From Flammeovirgaceae bacterium UBA2366 (GTDB taxonomy: Bacteria > Bacteroidota > Bacteroidia > Cytophagales > Cyclobacteriaceae): a stretch of 64,000 bases of DNA. The notes below the pieces were generated by a model. That model worked only from the letters and a program-made list of their open reading frames with translations. It was not told where the DNA came from and did no database searches. The position numbers and the translations under genes were made by a program. The first letter of the stretch is position 1. Each line of letters begins with the position of its first letter. Below, in pieces: positions 7,046 through 16,506 of this stretch. Location of the stretch: assembly GCA_002344065.1 (NCBI GenBank), contig DDTK01000012.1:186001-250000 (forward strand), given 5' to 3'.

Positions 7046-8284
7046 ATGAATGCTCCCATAACAGGTATTTTAAACATTGCAAAAATACGGGAGCAATTTC
7101 CGGTGCTTCATCAACAAGTAAATGGAAAACCGCTGGTGTATTTCGACAATGCCGCCACCAGTCAGAAGCCGGTAAGTGTAATCAATGCGTTAGTCGATTA
7201 CTATAAAGGCTATAACGCAAATATCCATCGTGGTATTCACACGCTGGCCGAAAAAGCAACCAAAGCATTCGAAGATACCCGGCATACCGCAAAGGCATTT
7301 ATCAACGCAGCATCTGAGCAAGAAATTATTTTTGTGCGTGGCGTGACTGAAGCTGTTAACCTGGTAGCATCAACGTACGGAAGAGCATTCGTAAAAGCCG
7401 GTGATGAAATTATTATTTCCGGACTGGAACATCACTCGAACATTGTTCCGTGGCAAATGCTTCGCGAAGAAAAGCAGGCCTTTTTAAAAGTTATTCCCGT
7501 TTTGAAAAATGGCGAATTGGATTTAGGTGCTTTCAAAAAACTGCTGTCCAGTAAAACAAAAATTGTTTCGGTTAATCATGCGTCCAACAGCTTGGGTACG
7601 ATTAATCCGATAAAGGAAATTATTGATCATGCCCATGAAGCAGGTGCAGTGGTTTTGATTGATGGCGCACAAGCAGGCGCCCATCTTGAAATTGATGTGC
7701 AGGCCTTGAATTGTGATTTCTATTGTTTGTCAGCACACAAGATGTATGGCCCTACCGGAGTTGGTATTCTATACGGAAAAAAAGAGCTTCTGGAAAAGAT
7801 GCCTCCCTATCAAGGTGGTGGCGAAATGATAAAGGAAGTAACGTATCAAAAAACTACGTACAATGATTTGCCCTACAAGTTCGAAGCCGGCACACCCAAT
7901 ATTGCCGATGTGGTGGCTTTTAATTTTTCTATGCAGTTTATTAACGAGCTGGGCAAAGACAACATAGCGGCTCATGAACATGAGCTTCTCTCCTATGCAA
8001 CCGAAAAAGTATCAGCGCTTAAGGGTGTTAAACTTATTGGCACTGCTAAAAACAAAGTGAGTGTGCTTTCTTTTGTTGTTGATGGCATTCATCCGTTCGA
8101 CATCGGACAAATGCTGGATACACGCGGAATTGCCGTTCGAACCGGGCACCATTGCACACAACCGTTGATGGATCACTTTGGTATTGACGGAACCGTGCGG
8201 GCTTCTTTTGCAGTGTACAATACAAAACAGGAAATTGATAGTTTGGTGGAAGGGCTTGACAGAATTATACGCTTCATGAAATAA
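7046..8284 (+). CDS. sufS: Cysteine desulfurase SufS
   Basis: This is a PLP-dependent group II cysteine desulfurase of 412 residues that removes sulfur from cysteine and passes it to SufE. The PLP Schiff-base lysine is K232 in SAHKMYGPTG. The persulfide-forming cysteine is C370 in RTGHHCTQP, the short-loop arrangement characteristic of SufS rather than IscS. The conserved PLP contact region ISGLEHHSN is near residue 128. The stop codon shares a base with the sufE start, indicating translational coupling. Confidence 0.96.
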   Translation: MNAPITGILNIAKIREQFPVLHQQVNGKPLVYFDNAATSQKPVSVINALVDYYKGYNANIHRGIHTLAEKATKAFEDTRHTAKAFINAASEQEIIFVRGVTEAVNLVASTYGRAFVKAGDEIIISGLEHHSNIVPWQMLREEKQAFLKVIPVLKNGELDLGAFKKLLSSKTKIVSVNHASNSLGTINPIKEIIDHAHEAGAVVLIDGAQAGAHLEIDVQALNCDFYCLSAHKMYGPTGVGILYGKKELLEKMPPYQGGGEMIKEVTYQKTTYNDLPYKFEAGTPNIADVVAFNFSMQFINELGKDNIAAHEHELLSYATEKVSALKGVKLIGTAKNKVSVLSFVVDGIHPFDIGQMLDTRGIAVRTGHHCTQPLMDHFGIDGTVRASFAVYNTKQEIDSLVEGLDRIIRFMK

Positions 8285-8721
8285 TGACCACCATCAACAC
8301 CATACAAGACGAAATCATTAATGAGTTTGCGCTACTGGATGGCGACATGGAGATGACCGTGTTTTATCTGATGGAACTCGGTCAGAAATTACCACCCATG
8401 AATGAAGCAGACAAAACCGAAGACAATATTGTTAAGGGTTGCCAATCGAAGGTGTGGTTAACAGCCAGGCTTGAGCATGAAAAAATTTATTTTACTGCCG
8501 ACAGCAATACGGCAATTACAAAAGGTCTGGTAAGCTTGTTGGTCAGAATATTTAATGGTCAGCATCCGGATGATATTTTGAATGCTGATCTGTATTTTAT
8601 GCATAAAATTGGAATGGAACGGTTTATCGGAACACAGCGTTCCAATGGTTTTGCTGCTATGATCAAGCAAATGAAATTCTATGCTTTGGCCTTTAAAACT
8701 AAATCAGAAGTCGGCTCATGA
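8284..8721 (+). CDS. sufE: Cysteine desulfurase activator SufE
   Basis: SufE (145 residues) accepts the persulfide from SufS and delivers it to SufB. The active cysteine is C53 in NIVKGCQSKVWL, the invariant SufE motif. Length and the helical C-terminus are normal for the family. The ATG overlaps the sufS stop, and the stop overlaps the next ATG in an ATGA arrangement, so it sits in a tightly coupled operon. Confidence 0.95.
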   Translation: MTTINTIQDEIINEFALLDGDMEMTVFYLMELGQKLPPMNEADKTEDNIVKGCQSKVWLTARLEHEKIYFTADSNTAITKGLVSLLVRIFNGQHPDDILNADLYFMHKIGMERFIGTQRSNGFAAMIKQMKFYALAFKTKSEVGS

Positions 8722-9068
8722 ATGAGGCAGCACACGATAACAAAAACACAGCAGAGATTGAGATACCCAATCTGAAGGAAAAGATTGTGCAGGCCATTAA
8801 GGGGGTTTACGATCCTGAAATTCCGGTGGATGTATATGAGCTTGGTTTAATATATGAGATTAATGTTTACCCGATTAATAACGTATATATCCTGATGACC
8901 CTTACCTCGCCATCATGCCCCTCGGCTGAAGTAATTCCCGGAGAAGTAGAACAAAAAGTAAAAGCCATTGAAGGTATTAACGATGTAAAAGTGGAGATTA
9001 CCTTTGACCCCCCCTATTCGCAGGATATGATGAGCGAGGCGGCCAAATTGGAACTAGGCTTTTTGTGA
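8718..9068 (+). CDS. sufT: SufT/MIP18-family (DUF59) Fe-S maturation protein
   Basis: A 116-residue MIP18-like protein. The DUF59 core covers about residues 20-110, with the family features VYDPEIPVDVYELGLIYEI and TLTSPSCPSAE, which contains the conserved cysteine. Relatives act as auxiliary factors that help mature Fe-S proteins. The gene overlaps sufE by 4 nt and is last in the operon, before a 12-bp terminator hairpin. Symbol sufT follows common usage for operon-linked DUF59 genes; the precise role here is inferred from context. Confidence 0.88.
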   Translation: MNEAAHDNKNTAEIEIPNLKEKIVQAIKGVYDPEIPVDVYELGLIYEINVYPINNVYILMTLTSPSCPSAEVIPGEVEQKVKAIEGINDVKVEITFDPPYSQDMMSEAAKLELGFL

Positions 9069-9076
9069 TTCCATAT

Positions 9077-9110
9077 TCAAGGTTCAAAATTGGTTTGAAC
9101 CTTGATTTTC
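9077..9110 (+). terminator. Terminator of the suf operon
   Basis: TCAAGGTTCAAA (9077-9088) and TTTGAACCTTGA (9094-9105) form a perfect 12-bp stem with a 5-nt loop, followed by TTTTC. It lies 8 bp after the sufT stop. Its left arm resembles the TTCAAGGTTCAAA units of the nearby AT-rich repeat family, so it may have been recruited from such a repeat. Confidence 0.65.
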
Positions 9111-9140
9111 AATAATATGTTTATATCATAGTTTTGCTTG

Positions 9141-9175
9141 TAAATTTTGAATCTTGAATCTTAAATTTTGAATAA
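9141..9175 (-). repeat. Solo copy of the S23-flanking AT-rich repeat
   Basis: The reverse complement of this block is almost identical to 4531-4565 over about 32 bp. It sits directly upstream of the bacilliredoxin gene, with no S23-type gene attached. Confidence 0.5.
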
Positions 9176-9177
9176 AT

Positions 9178-9594
9178 ATGTATCCTGAACCATTAGTAGC
9201 CCCCATGCGGGCCGATTTAACCACAGCAGGGTTTACTGAACTTAAAACCGCTGCAGATGTCGATAACCACTTAAAAGACCATAAAGGAACCACCCTGCTT
9301 GTAATCAACAGCGTATGCGGTTGTGCGGCAGGTGCGGCACGACCAGGTGTGCGTTGGGCTATTGAACAGTCTACCAAGAAACCTGATCACCTGGCTACCG
9401 TGTTTGCCGGTGTGGATAAGGAAGCTGTGGCAAAGGCAAGAGAATACACACTGCCTTATCCGCCATCTTCTCCCTCTATTGCCTTATTCAAAGATGGTGA
9501 GTTGGTTCACTTTGTTGAACGTCATCATATTGAAGGCCGCAACGCCCAAATGATCGGCAATCATTTGCTGGAAGTATTTGAAGAGTATTGTTAA
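9178..9594 (+). CDS. Bacilliredoxin (BrxA/BrxB, YphP/YqiW family)
   Basis: A 138-residue thioredoxin-fold protein with the CGC motif (SVCGCAAG, C47 and C49) that defines BrxA/BrxB. In Firmicutes these enzymes remove bacillithiol from mixed disulfides on proteins; whether this organism uses bacillithiol cannot be told from the window. Family features include the N-terminal YPEPLVAPMRADL and the C-terminal HxIEGR segment (RHHIEGRNAQMIGNHL). It follows the suf operon, separated by a terminator and an AT-rich repeat, and has its own terminator at 9614-9646. Confidence 0.92.
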   Translation: MYPEPLVAPMRADLTTAGFTELKTAADVDNHLKDHKGTTLLVINSVCGCAAGAARPGVRWAIEQSTKKPDHLATVFAGVDKEAVAKAREYTLPYPPSSPSIALFKDGELVHFVERHHIEGRNAQMIGNHLLEVFEEYC

Positions 9595-9613
9595 TTTTTG
9601 CACTATACGAAGT

Positions 9614-9646
9614 AAAAGGCAGCCCAAGGTTGCCTTTTGTTTTTTT
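9614..9646 (+). terminator. Intrinsic terminator of the bacilliredoxin gene
   Basis: AAAAGGCA (9614-9621) pairs with TGCCTTTT (9631-9638), followed by GTTTTTTT. An inner CC/GG can extend the stem. The T-tract just touches the stop codon of the convergent glycerate kinase gene. Confidence 0.8.
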
Positions 9647-10766
9647 ATAAATGCTGACTCAACACTGAGAAGGCAAGTTCCTCCAAACCACGTTTGCTGT
9701 CCTGTAATGCTTTTTCTTTTCCAATAAATTCTGTAAGAGAATCAACTCTATTTATACCCAGCAATTTCCCCGCTGCTTCGCTTATTTCGTTTTCTCCGCA
9801 TACAACGTATACCTTCTTTCCTGACTTCTTTACCCGGCTAACCACCCCGTCCACTACTTTACCCTGCAAGGATTGCTGATCAAACTTTCCTTCCCCGGTT
9901 ATCACCACATGAGCCCATTCAATTGAATCGTTAAAGCTGGTTAGTTCAAATACCACATCTGTACCACGTTTAAGATCAGCGCCAAATAAAGCATATGCTC
10001 CCCCGGCAAAACCACCCCCTGCACCAGCACCCGGTATCGCTTGAACATCAATACCTAATTGCTCTTTAAAAACCATGGCCACTTGCTTAAGGCCATGATC
10101 TAATCTGATAACATCGGCAGGTGAAGCACCCTTTTGAGGCGCGTAAACAAATGCAGCACCCTGTTCACCATAAAACGGATTGGTTACATCGCAGATGGCG
10201 GTCACCAAAACATGCTCCAGTCGTGGATGAACATTACTTCGATCAATGCGCACAATTTTACTAAGTACTTCCCCATTAGGACTTACACGATTGCCGGCCG
10301 AATCAAAAAATTGAAACCCCAAAGCTTCCGCTGCACCCAAAGCAGCATCATTGGTTGCGCTGCCTCCAATTCCGATTATAATTTGCTCAACACCGTTGCT
10401 CAGCGCATGGCGGATTAATTCTCCCGTTCCATAAGAACTGGATTTTAATGGATTGTACTCCTCCGGTTTTAATAACATCAAACCACTCGACTTTGCTATT
10501 TCAATAAAGGCTGTTTTACCATCCTCCGATAGCGCATAAACAGCTTTTATCTTTCGCATGAGCGGATCATGAACCTCCACTTCAATAAGTACACCCTGTT
10601 GGTGATAAAGAAAAATATCCAATGTGCCATCGCCCCCATCGGCCAAAGGAAATTTTCGAATCCTAAATTCTTTTCCTGATTTGCTTAATCCAGCCTCAAT
10701 GGCATCGCACACCTGCGAGGCCGTTAGTGTACCTTTGAATTTATCAGGGGCAATAAGGATGTTCAT
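9645..10766 (-). CDS. Glycerate kinase (GarK/GlxK family)
   Basis: A 373-residue family I glycerate kinase that phosphorylates glycerate with ATP (2-phosphoglycerate in well-studied members). The N-terminus NILIAPDKFKGTLTA is diagnostic, as are GIGGSATNDAALGAAEALG (around residues 130-150) and the ATP-binding VVITGEGKFDQQSLQGK near residue 280. It overlaps the upstream GntP-type permease by 4 nt, so uptake and phosphorylation of a sugar acid or glycerate are probably coupled. Confidence 0.93.
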   Translation of the reverse strand: MNILIAPDKFKGTLTASQVCDAIEAGLSKSGKEFRIRKFPLADGGDGTLDIFLYHQQGVLIEVEVHDPLMRKIKAVYALSEDGKTAFIEIAKSSGLMLLKPEEYNPLKSSSYGTGELIRHALSNGVEQIIIGIGGSATNDAALGAAEALGFQFFDSAGNRVSPNGEVLSKIVRIDRSNVHPRLEHVLVTAICDVTNPFYGEQGAAFVYAPQKGASPADVIRLDHGLKQVAMVFKEQLGIDVQAIPGAGAGGGFAGGAYALFGADLKRGTDVVFELTSFNDSIEWAHVVITGEGKFDQQSLQGKVVDGVVSRVKKSGKKVYVVCGENEISEAAGKLLGINRVDSLTEFIGKEKALQDSKRGLEELAFSVLSQHL

Positions 10767-12091
10767 AATACGATGAAATAAAGAAGCAAAACCATAAGTA
10801 ATGCAGTTACCCCTTGAATAAAAGACATGATGGTAATGCCGCGATAAGCAGAACCCAGATCAAATCCGCTGAACTGCGATACCACCCAGAAGTAGGAATC
10901 ATTGGCATGCGAAACTGTCATTGCTCCTGCCCCAATGGCTAACACCAAAAGTGATAGTTGTATCGGATCGCTGAATCCAGCCTCCATGGTGAGCGGTGCC
11001 ATTAAGGCACTGACGATAACAATGGCGCTGGTACTTGAACCTTGTGCTGTTTTAAAAAGTGAGCTGATCAAAAATCCAATAAACAAAAAACCCATACCGG
11101 AAAGTGTTTGATCCTTTGCCCATACGCTGATCATATCGGCTATCGGACTGGCTTTCAACACTGCCCCCAATGCTCCGCCACATCCGGTCAAAACCAATAT
11201 TGGCCCTGCCTGACGAATTCCTTTTTCAATCCACACTTTGGATTGCATTTGTGAATGAAAGAAAATAAGTGCCAATGAAACTGTAAGTAACAAAGCTATC
11301 ATGGGGTTGCCGGCAAATCGAAGAATAGTGAAAATGAAACGATCACCTTTGTACATTAGCTCTAGAAGCGAAGCAGTAGCAATAAGTACAATCGGTAATG
11401 CCAGCAGCAACACTGATTTAAAAATGGAACCTTGAATAGGCCGAACTTCTGTTTGATGTGCGGTCACTTCAAAATGTAAATGTTTACCGATTCGCCTGGC
11501 GTAATAATGAGCTACGATAACCACCGGAATGGAAACCACTATACCCAATAAAATGATAAGCCCCAGGGAACTGCTTACACCCAGGTTACCAGCAGCTGCT
11601 ACCGGTCCGGGCGTGGGCGGTACTAACGTATGTGTTGTATATAACCCGCTGGACAAACTCAACGTCATGATAGGCAACGGAATCTGTGCTGTGGCAGAAA
11701 TAGATTTAGCAAGACTTACTAATATGATAAATCCTGAATCGCAGAAAACAGGGATGCCTAATATCATTCCCAGAAAAGAAATGCCCACCGAAGGATTACC
11801 CCCGGCTCGCTTTTGTAAAGCATTGCCTAAGCGCTGAACAGAGCCTGATTCTTCCAGCACTGTTCCCAGGATGCTGCCGAGTACAACAATGAGTCCGATG
11901 GCTCCAAGCAATGTGCCAAAGCCTGAACCCATTACAGAAACTATCTGAAGAAGTGGAATGCCGGCAAGAAAACCAAAACCAATAGCAGCCACTACTAAAC
12001 TTAAAAGCGGATGCCACTTTAAATAGCTGCCGGAGAGGATGATAAATCCAATGGTACAAATCAACAAAAGCCAAAAGTATAGATCGGCCAT
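10763..12091 (-). CDS. GntP-family gluconate/glycerate:H+ symporter
   Basis: A 442-residue polytopic membrane protein of the GntP family with roughly 12-14 hydrophobic segments. Characteristic stretches are GIPVFCDSGFIIL, the VPPTPGPVAAA motif and AIGAGAMTVSHANDSYFWVV near the C-terminus. Such permeases bring in gluconate and related hydroxy acids. The 4-nt overlap with a glycerate kinase suggests that glycerate is the substrate here, which is inference from context. Confidence 0.92.
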   Translation of the reverse strand: MADLYFWLLLICTIGFIILSGSYLKWHPLLSLVVAAIGFGFLAGIPLLQIVSVMGSGFGTLLGAIGLIVVLGSILGTVLEESGSVQRLGNALQKRAGGNPSVGISFLGMILGIPVFCDSGFIILVSLAKSISATAQIPLPIMTLSLSSGLYTTHTLVPPTPGPVAAAGNLGVSSSLGLIILLGIVVSIPVVIVAHYYARRIGKHLHFEVTAHQTEVRPIQGSIFKSVLLLALPIVLIATASLLELMYKGDRFIFTILRFAGNPMIALLLTVSLALIFFHSQMQSKVWIEKGIRQAGPILVLTGCGGALGAVLKASPIADMISVWAKDQTLSGMGFLFIGFLISSLFKTAQGSSTSAIVIVSALMAPLTMEAGFSDPIQLSLLVLAIGAGAMTVSHANDSYFWVVSQFSGFDLGSAYRGITIMSFIQGVTALLMVLLLYFIVL

Positions 12092-12115
12092 TATTTCAAT
12101 TTATAAAGACAAACA

Positions 12116-13699
12116 TTACTCATTGGTTTCCAGAATCAACCTGGTCTCCTCCAAATCCAACTCATAGTCTATTTTACGCAAAACCTCTTCATTGATTTTA
12201 CCTTCCTTTCTTAGCAAATACACCATCTTTCGTTCCGTCTCAATGAGTTCCCGTTGAATGCGCAAAAACGCCTGCACGGTTTCGTCATCAAGTTTCTGTT
12301 TGGATTGATCTTTTCTTATCCGTTGTATTCGTATCTCATATTTGCTCTTAATGATCGGTAGCAGGTCATCACCAATGAGGGAATAATTCTCTTCTATATG
12401 TTCAATCAATCCCGAGGCAATACGAAGCCGCGCTTCTTCCTCGTCTTTCGCAACCTGGTTATCTGGCTTTAAGCCAAGCCATTTAATAAGTGGTCTCAGG
12501 CTTAAGCCTTGCAATACAAGCGTTGCAAAAATCACACTGAAGGTTAAAAAGATAATCAAATCACGATTTGGAAACGGTGAATCATTGGCGACCGTCAACG
12601 GCAAAGCCATAGCTGCTGCCAGCGAAACCACTCCGCGAATACCCGACCACGCTACTATGGTAACAGTTTTCACGTTGGTGGAGGTTTCCCGTTCACGAAT
12701 TTCTTTACTCAACCAACGGGGTATGTAGGCACCAGGATAAACCCAAATAATCCGAACTAATATCACCGCGCCACTGATCATCAATCCGTAAAGAATAAGA
12801 TCAGCCAATGAGAATTTCTGTATAGCATCCAATACATATGGAAGTTGAAGCCCGATGAGGATAAAGATGATACCGTTCATGATAAACACTACCGTATCCC
12901 ACGTGGCAATGGCTTGAATTCTTGCCTTTTGTGAAAGAAACTCATTCGCCTTGCGACTTAACAACAAACCACACGCTACTACGGCCAGCACAGCCGATAA
13001 GCCCAAATGATCGGCAACCAGGTAGCAAACAAAAGGTGTAATAAAGGTAAGGGTTGTATCAGTGGTTGCATTATCGGGTGTTATCTGATGTATCCATTTA
13101 AATATATACCCGATTCCTACTCCCAGCAAAATGCCACCTCCCGCTACAACAAAGAACTGAAGGGTTGCATCCCCTAAACTAAAGGCACCGGTCACCACAG
13201 CCGCTACCGCAAAGCGATAAGCAATTAAACCCGTTGAATCATTCACCAGACTCTCACCTTGAATTATGGTTACCACGCGCTTAGGCACATTCAGGCCTTG
13301 CGTGGCAGCTGTTGCCGCCAGGGTATCAGTAGGCGAAATGATGGCGCCCAACACAAAGGCTTCAGGCCAACCCACACCTGGTATAAACGTGTGCGCTACC
13401 CAGGCAATGGCACAAGTGGTAAAAATAACGCAGCCGACCGCTAACAAACCTATGGGCCGTCTGGCCGCTTTAAAGTCGGGCCAGGAAGTGTACCAGGCAT
13501 CAGCATAGAGCATAGGTGGTAAAAAAAGAAGGAAGATTATATCCGGATCAAGGTCAAGCCTCGGCAAACCGGGCACAAAACCTATAGCAAAACCGGCCAA
13601 AACCAGCAAAATCGGGTAAGGAATCCTTACCTTATCGGTAATTTCAGCTAAAGCCGTAACAACCGCTAAGAGTATTATAATTATCTCTATAACATGCAT
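12116..13699 (-). CDS. CPA1-family Na+/H+ antiporter
   Basis: A 527-residue monovalent cation:proton antiporter with about 12 transmembrane segments in the first 410 residues and a roughly 110-residue charged cytoplasmic tail rich in Glu/Arg/Lys (probable coiled coil). FVLGAIISPTDTLAA and GESLVNDSTGLI are the typical Na_H_Exchanger motifs carrying the ion-binding Asp residues. It would use the proton gradient to expel Na+ and regulate pH. It lies 24 bp upstream of the GntP gene on the same strand and may be co-transcribed. Upstream is the divergent porP gene. Confidence 0.9.
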   Translation of the reverse strand: MHVIEIIIILLAVVTALAEITDKVRIPYPILLVLAGFAIGFVPGLPRLDLDPDIIFLLFLPPMLYADAWYTSWPDFKAARRPIGLLAVGCVIFTTCAIAWVAHTFIPGVGWPEAFVLGAIISPTDTLAATAATQGLNVPKRVVTIIQGESLVNDSTGLIAYRFAVAAVVTGAFSLGDATLQFFVVAGGGILLGVGIGYIFKWIHQITPDNATTDTTLTFITPFVCYLVADHLGLSAVLAVVACGLLLSRKANEFLSQKARIQAIATWDTVVFIMNGIIFILIGLQLPYVLDAIQKFSLADLILYGLMISGAVILVRIIWVYPGAYIPRWLSKEIRERETSTNVKTVTIVAWSGIRGVVSLAAAMALPLTVANDSPFPNRDLIIFLTFSVIFATLVLQGLSLRPLIKWLGLKPDNQVAKDEEEARLRIASGLIEHIEENYSLIGDDLLPIIKSKYEIRIQRIRKDQSKQKLDDETVQAFLRIQRELIETERKMVYLLRKEGKINEEVLRKIDYELDLEETRLILETNE

Positions 13700-13800
13700 A
13701 TGTGATCCGATAAATATTTAAACTTTCTTCCACTAATTCACCCAACCTTGTATCTTTAAAATTGTAATTAAACGTAAAAAGGCTCTAACCCCCAACTTGC

Positions 13801-14712
13801 ATGAGATTAGTTTTTACTCTTGTGGCAACCTGTGCTATTCTTACCACGTCTCTGCAAGCACAAGTTGATCCGCTCTACTCCCAATACTTGAACAATCCCT
13901 TTTTGATTAACCCTGCCTATACGGGTATGAACAAGTATATGAACCTCATGGTAGGGTATCGAAAGCAATGGGCAGGTTTTGATGGAAGCCCTACTACCCT
14001 GTCGGCTACCGGTCATACCAGTCTTATGGATAACCGCATGGGTGTGGGTTTGATTATTTCACAGGATAAGGTAGGAGAAAACACAAATACCTTCGTTCAA
14101 GGTACTTACGCGTACAAAGTACGCTTTGATGATTACCGCTATATATCATTTGGCCTGCAAGCGGGTATTATGAACTTCAAAAGCGATAACAGTGAACTCA
14201 ATATTGCTGATCCCTCAGATCCACTATTTAATTCGAATCAAAATGTGATTTCACCATCCTTTGGAGCGGGTGTCATCTACAGAACAGATAACCTCTTTTT
14301 GGGCTTGTCGGTGCCGCGTATGCTTAAAGCCAGCGAAAGTTATGACGATGTTACTGCTGCACTGTACACTCAGCATTTTTATGGTTTCGCCTCGTATGTA
14401 TTTTTACTTTCGAACCGGGTTAAACTGAAACCAGCTGTATTGTTCAGAGCCGTAAGCGGATCTCCGCTCTCTACGGATATCAATTTCCAATTCAATATTG
14501 ATGAACGTTATGCGGTAGGCTTACTTACCCGAAATTTCAATACTTACGGACTGCTGGCGCAAATCAAATTCAATGAATTCAGATTTGGTTATGTTTTTGA
14601 AATGCCTACAAACAAATCGGTTGGAACTAATTTTACATCACATGAAATTACACTTGGACTGAACCTGAGTGTGTTTGGCTTCCACGATTTAACACAGGTA
14701 AGCGATTTCTGA
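13801..14712 (+). CDS. PorP/SprF family type IX secretion membrane protein
   Basis: 303 residues: a cleavable signal peptide (about 1-20, ending LQAQ), then QVDPLYSQYLNNPFLINPAYTG, the sharply conserved start of PorP/SprF proteins, then an outer-membrane beta-barrel. In type IX secretion, a PorP-like barrel paired with PorK/L/M/N or a C-terminally marked adhesin supports gliding and export. Here it stands alone, without the other por genes or an adhesin next to it, so its partner is unknown. A near-consensus TATCTTTA lies about 45 bp upstream. Its stop abuts that of the convergent epimerase gene with no spacer. Confidence 0.92.
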   Translation: MRLVFTLVATCAILTTSLQAQVDPLYSQYLNNPFLINPAYTGMNKYMNLMVGYRKQWAGFDGSPTTLSATGHTSLMDNRMGVGLIISQDKVGENTNTFVQGTYAYKVRFDDYRYISFGLQAGIMNFKSDNSELNIADPSDPLFNSNQNVISPSFGAGVIYRTDNLFLGLSVPRMLKASESYDDVTAALYTQHFYGFASYVFLLSNRVKLKPAVLFRAVSGSPLSTDINFQFNIDERYAVGLLTRNFNTYGLLAQIKFNEFRFGYVFEMPTNKSVGTNFTSHEITLGLNLSVFGFHDLTQVSDF

Positions 14713-15633
14713 TCAGAAACTTAGCCGGGCTAAAAATTCCTCCAGTTCTTCTCGGATAGTTTTTGGATTATGAATATTTAATAATTCATTCACTGCTTTA
14801 TTTTCCTTAATCATCAACTGATTAAGCTTCATATGCTGATTGATCAGAATAAACTCCAGATCAGGAATGAGTTGCTTTAATACATCCACAATATCCATAA
14901 CCGATAGCGTGCGGTCCACCAGATTATACGTTCCGCTTTTTATGTTGGCTGATAGAACGCTAGCCAGCGCCCGGGAAACCAAATCGATATGAATAAACGT
15001 GCGGGCTTGTTCACCATTCCCATGAATGGTTATGCGCTTTTCAAAATTTGCCTCAAAAACAAACTTATTGATTACGGCATCAAAACGCATACTTGGGCTA
15101 TACCCATATACATTACCACAGCGAAAGATATAGGTATCCATCTTATCCTTCAGGCGCGCCACATGCTCTTCGCCCCGAAGTTTTGAAATAGCATAGAAGG
15201 TTTTAGGGTTTGGTGAAACCGATTCATCCAGTGCATGGTCGGATGAACCATAAACTCCTACACTGCTGGTGTAAATAAATTTTTTAACCTTGCTGGCCTC
15301 AACGGCATAAACCAATTCAGCTGTACCCCAATGATTAATTTGCTCATACAGGTGCGCATCGGAATGTGCAAAAGGCGTGGTAACCCGTGCCGCCAGATGG
15401 TACACCACATCAATACCGTCAAGGGATTTTTTCAGGTTTCGTGAATCCAATAACTCTCCTTTTGCAAAAACAATTTTCGATTGTTCTGAAAACCGATCGC
15501 CTAAAAACAAATTATAGTTCTGTCGGCTAAGGTTATCATAGACAACAATCCTATCCACAGCTTTATCTGCGGCAAGTCTCCTGACTAACTCTGTACCAAC
15601 ATAACCTGATCCGCCTGTTACTAAAATATTCAT
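14713..15633 (-). CDS. NAD-dependent sugar epimerase/dehydratase (extended SDR)
   Basis: A 306-residue extended short-chain dehydrogenase. The NAD-binding motif TGGSGYVG is at residues 6-13. The catalytic triad region has SS (123-124) and YAISK (Y147, K151). It probably acts on a nucleotide-activated sugar (epimerase, dehydratase or reductase), but the substrate cannot be assigned; no glycan cluster surrounds it. cysH lies 53 bp upstream on the same strand. Confidence 0.87.
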   Translation of the reverse strand: MNILVTGGSGYVGTELVRRLAADKAVDRIVVYDNLSRQNYNLFLGDRFSEQSKIVFAKGELLDSRNLKKSLDGIDVVYHLAARVTTPFAHSDAHLYEQINHWGTAELVYAVEASKVKKFIYTSSVGVYGSSDHALDESVSPNPKTFYAISKLRGEEHVARLKDKMDTYIFRCGNVYGYSPSMRFDAVINKFVFEANFEKRITIHGNGEQARTFIHIDLVSRALASVLSANIKSGTYNLVDRTLSVMDIVDVLKQLIPDLEFILINQHMKLNQLMIKENKAVNELLNIHNPKTIREELEEFLARLSF

Positions 15634-15686
15634 AAACTAATTACCTCTTAACCTGATGACTATTGACCAGTGACTAAGAACAAATC

Positions 15687-16343
15687 CTATTTCGAAACCA
15701 ACTCAGTATGCAACCCACATTCTACCTTTTTCAATCCATACCAACGCGCTTCCCGCTCCTGCATGGCCGGATCAAGTCTGCGTGTACAGGGCTCACACCC
15801 AATACTTATATAGCCCTTTTCCTCCAGTGGGTGCTTTGGCAGATTATGCTCCTTTTGATATTCCCAAATCATTTTTGCTGACCAATTAAGCATGGGGTGA
15901 AAACGCACCGTGCCATAGGGTGCCGGTTGCTCCTCCTTCAGGGCTGCCCGTACTGCACTTTGATCGGCCCGAACACCATTGATCCAGACATCGTACGTAC
16001 GAAGTATACCATCCATGGGCTGAGTCTTATTCAGGTAACAGCAATGGTCGGGATCAGAAGCAAACAAAAGTTTCCCTTCTCCATCGCGTTGCATGTACTT
16101 GGGCACCTCCGACATAAGATCAATCGTATTCAATCCAAACAGCCCGGTTATATGGTCCCTGAATTTTATCGTCTCCGGAAAATGGTACCCGGTGTTTATA
16201 AAATAAACGGGTATGGACTTATCAATACGGCTTAAAATGTGTAACAGCACCAGGCTATGCGACTGGAATGATGAACTGGTGAATAAGCGCTTTCCAGCCC
16301 TGGTGTAGGCTTCAATCTTCTCCTGAATTGCTGTAGGATTCAT
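15687..16343 (-). CDS. cysH: Phosphoadenylyl-/adenylyl-sulfate reductase
   Basis: A 218-residue PAPS/APS reductase that makes sulfite from activated sulfate using thioredoxin. The nucleophilic cysteine is C209 in ECGLH at the C-terminus. The pairs CC (101-102) and CxxC (183-186) bind a [4Fe-4S] cluster, the mark of the assimilatory APS-reducing type rather than the cluster-free E. coli enzyme. No cysD/cysN/cysI genes are adjacent. Its need for Fe-S clusters fits with the nearby suf operon only in a general way. Confidence 0.93.
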   Translation of the reverse strand: MNPTAIQEKIEAYTRAGKRLFTSSSFQSHSLVLLHILSRIDKSIPVYFINTGYHFPETIKFRDHITGLFGLNTIDLMSEVPKYMQRDGEGKLLFASDPDHCCYLNKTQPMDGILRTYDVWINGVRADQSAVRAALKEEQPAPYGTVRFHPMLNWSAKMIWEYQKEHNLPKHPLEEKGYISIGCEPCTRRLDPAMQEREARWYGLKKVECGLHTELVSK

Positions 16344-16506
16344 CTTTCAAAGAAAACAAAATCATGGGACATTAATCCTATGGGGAAAAGTGATCTTGAC
16401 TGCAACCGATTGTTTACAGTCATTACACGTTGGTCTTAATTAATTAATTTTGTTGATTCTACTGAATCCAGAACCTTTTATACTATTTCCTGTTTTAATT
16501 AAGCAC